Shown piece after piece: positions 12,572 through 13,297 of a stretch of DNA of 13,297 bases (position 1 is the first letter of the stretch; the number at the start of each line of letters is the position of its first letter). The stretch comes from JBBQAA01 sp038254195. GTDB taxonomy: Bacteria; Actinomycetota; Thermoleophilia; Solirubrobacterales; Solirubrobacteraceae. The DNA lies in NCBI GenBank assembly GCA_038254195.1, contig JBBSGJ010000049.1, forward strand, positions 1 to 13,297. The letters are read 5' to 3'. The notes under the pieces are model-generated. The model was not told the origin of the DNA, ran no database searches, and saw nothing but the letters and a program-made list of their open reading frames with translations. Both the position numbers and the translations under genes were made by a program.

Positions 12572-13297
12572 GTGTCAGCCGCGACCAGCGATGTGATCGA
12601 CGTCGACCTGTCCCGGGTCGAGGCGGCGGTGGGATCGCGGTCCTTCGGGCGCGGGCGCGGCTACGCGCGCCGCAACCGGGTTGTGTCGATCGAGTGGGAC
12701 CCGGATGGCGAGACTTTGACCGGCTCGGTGGTGGGCCAGGGCGCGCTCTACAGCACCGCCGCGTTCTTCGCCGGAGGCGCCGACGGGGCACTGGCGTTCG
12801 ACGACGGCCAGTGCACCTGTCCGGTGGGATACAACTGCAAGCACGTCGCGGCGCTGGTGATCGCGGCCATCGACAGCCGCGCCGCTCGTCGGCCGGGCCG
12901 CGACCGGCGCCCGCCGCGCCAGCTCGCGGCCGAGGCCCAGCCACCGTCGTGGGAGACGCCGCTGCGAGCGCTGATCGGCGGGCCGGCGCCGCAGGCGGCG
13001 GGCAACCCGCTGGCGATCGAGCTGACGTTGCGCGCGGGCGGCGTCGCGGGCCGCGGCGCGCCGCGGCTGATGGCGCGGCTGATGCGGCCTGGCGCCCGCG
13101 GCGGCTGGATCAACGGCGCGCTGGCGTGGAGCGGGTTGGATTCCTGGCACGTTCAGAGCGGCGAGTACCGTCCCGACCACCTGGCGCTGGTTCGCGAGCT
13201 GTACGCCGTGCACCGCGCGCGCGAGGGGCGGGCGGGCTACTACTCCAACTACGGTGCCGACAGGGCGCTCGATCTCAGCGGCTGGGACAGTCCGCAG
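12572..13297 (+). CDS. SWIM zinc-finger protein, N-terminal part (cut by the window end)
   Basis: An open frame of 242 codons runs from GTG 12572 through the last base of the window with no stop. The first hundred residues form a SWIM module: VEAAVGSRSFGRGRGYARR (16-34) and the zinc ligands in CTCPVGYNCKHVAAL, Cys81, Cys83, Cys89 and His91, fitting the CxCx(n)CxH pattern. An Arg/Pro-rich linker follows (103-125), then a folded domain beginning near SWETPLRALIGG and including GGWINGALAWSGLDSWHVQS. SWIM modules bind DNA or protein partners, and in bacteria they often precede an SNF2-type helicase; the conserved second domain seen here fits that layout, but the helicase motifs would lie outside the window. 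The start is supported by a TACTTT box 6 nt upstream. The SWIM call is firm; the helicase is inference. Confidence 0.82.
   Translation, partial: MSAATSDVIDVDLSRVEAAVGSRSFGRGRGYARRNRVVSIEWDPDGETLTGSVVGQGALYSTAAFFAGGADGALAFDDGQCTCPVGYNCKHVAALVIAAIDSRAARRPGRDRRPPRQLAAEAQPPSWETPLRALIGGPAPQAAGNPLAIELTLRAGGVAGRGAPRLMARLMRPGARGGWINGALAWSGLDSWHVQSGEYRPDHLALVRELYAVHRAREGRAGYYSNYGADRALDLSGWDSPQ

Overview
The DNA is very GC-rich (by eye around 70% or more). Genes use GTG starts, ATGA/GTGA stop-start overlaps and TANNNT-type -10 boxes set just before start codons. Together with a DUF3105 protein, a large PGRP-type amidase and a SWIM-domain protein, this suggests a high-GC actinobacterium, possibly of the Thermoleophilia/Solirubrobacterales type. 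The lineage is an inference. I saw no rRNA, tRNA, CRISPR array or insertion sequence.

Region 1 (1-3813) is the end of a surface-polysaccharide cluster. A minus-strand family 2 glycosyltransferase, followed by the first codons of another minus-strand gene that leaves the window, is divergent from a plus-strand operon: a GT-B (family 4) glycosyltransferase, a membrane family 2 glycosyltransferase and a small PglC-like phosphoglycosyl transferase that would start glycan assembly on a lipid carrier.

Region 2 (3845-7891) is the most interesting part and has visibly more A/T at third codon positions. Two plus-strand genes encode the alpha and beta subunits of a thiamine-diphosphate-dependent 2-oxoacid dehydrogenase (E1). 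Converging on them are two minus-strand genes, a PAPS-dependent sulfotransferase and, coupled to it by a 4-nt overlap, a fusion protein. The fusion has an N-terminal lipoyl domain with an ETSKA lysine site, a peripheral-subunit-binding-like segment, and then a complete PglD/NeuD-type sugar acyltransferase (Rossmann-like domain plus left-handed beta-helix). It is built like a pyruvate dehydrogenase E2 whose CoA-acyltransferase domain has been replaced by a sugar acyltransferase. I propose that E1 decarboxylates a 2-oxoacid, loads the acyl group on the lipoyl arm, and the same polypeptide passes it to an amino or hydroxyl group of a nucleotide sugar, possibly without acyl-CoA. The transferases of region 1 would then use that sugar, and the sulfotransferase may add a second decoration.

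Region 3 (7933-10790, minus strand) holds a secreted N-acetylmuramoyl-L-alanine amidase with Ig-like C-terminal domains, a membrane-anchored DUF3105 protein, a 28-codon ORF and a two-helix membrane protein. They are closely spaced and probably at least partly co-transcribed. Region 4 (10893-13297) has an orphan beta-class DNA methyltransferase, a protein-L-isoaspartate O-methyltransferase convergent with it, and a divergent SWIM zinc-finger gene cut by the window end.
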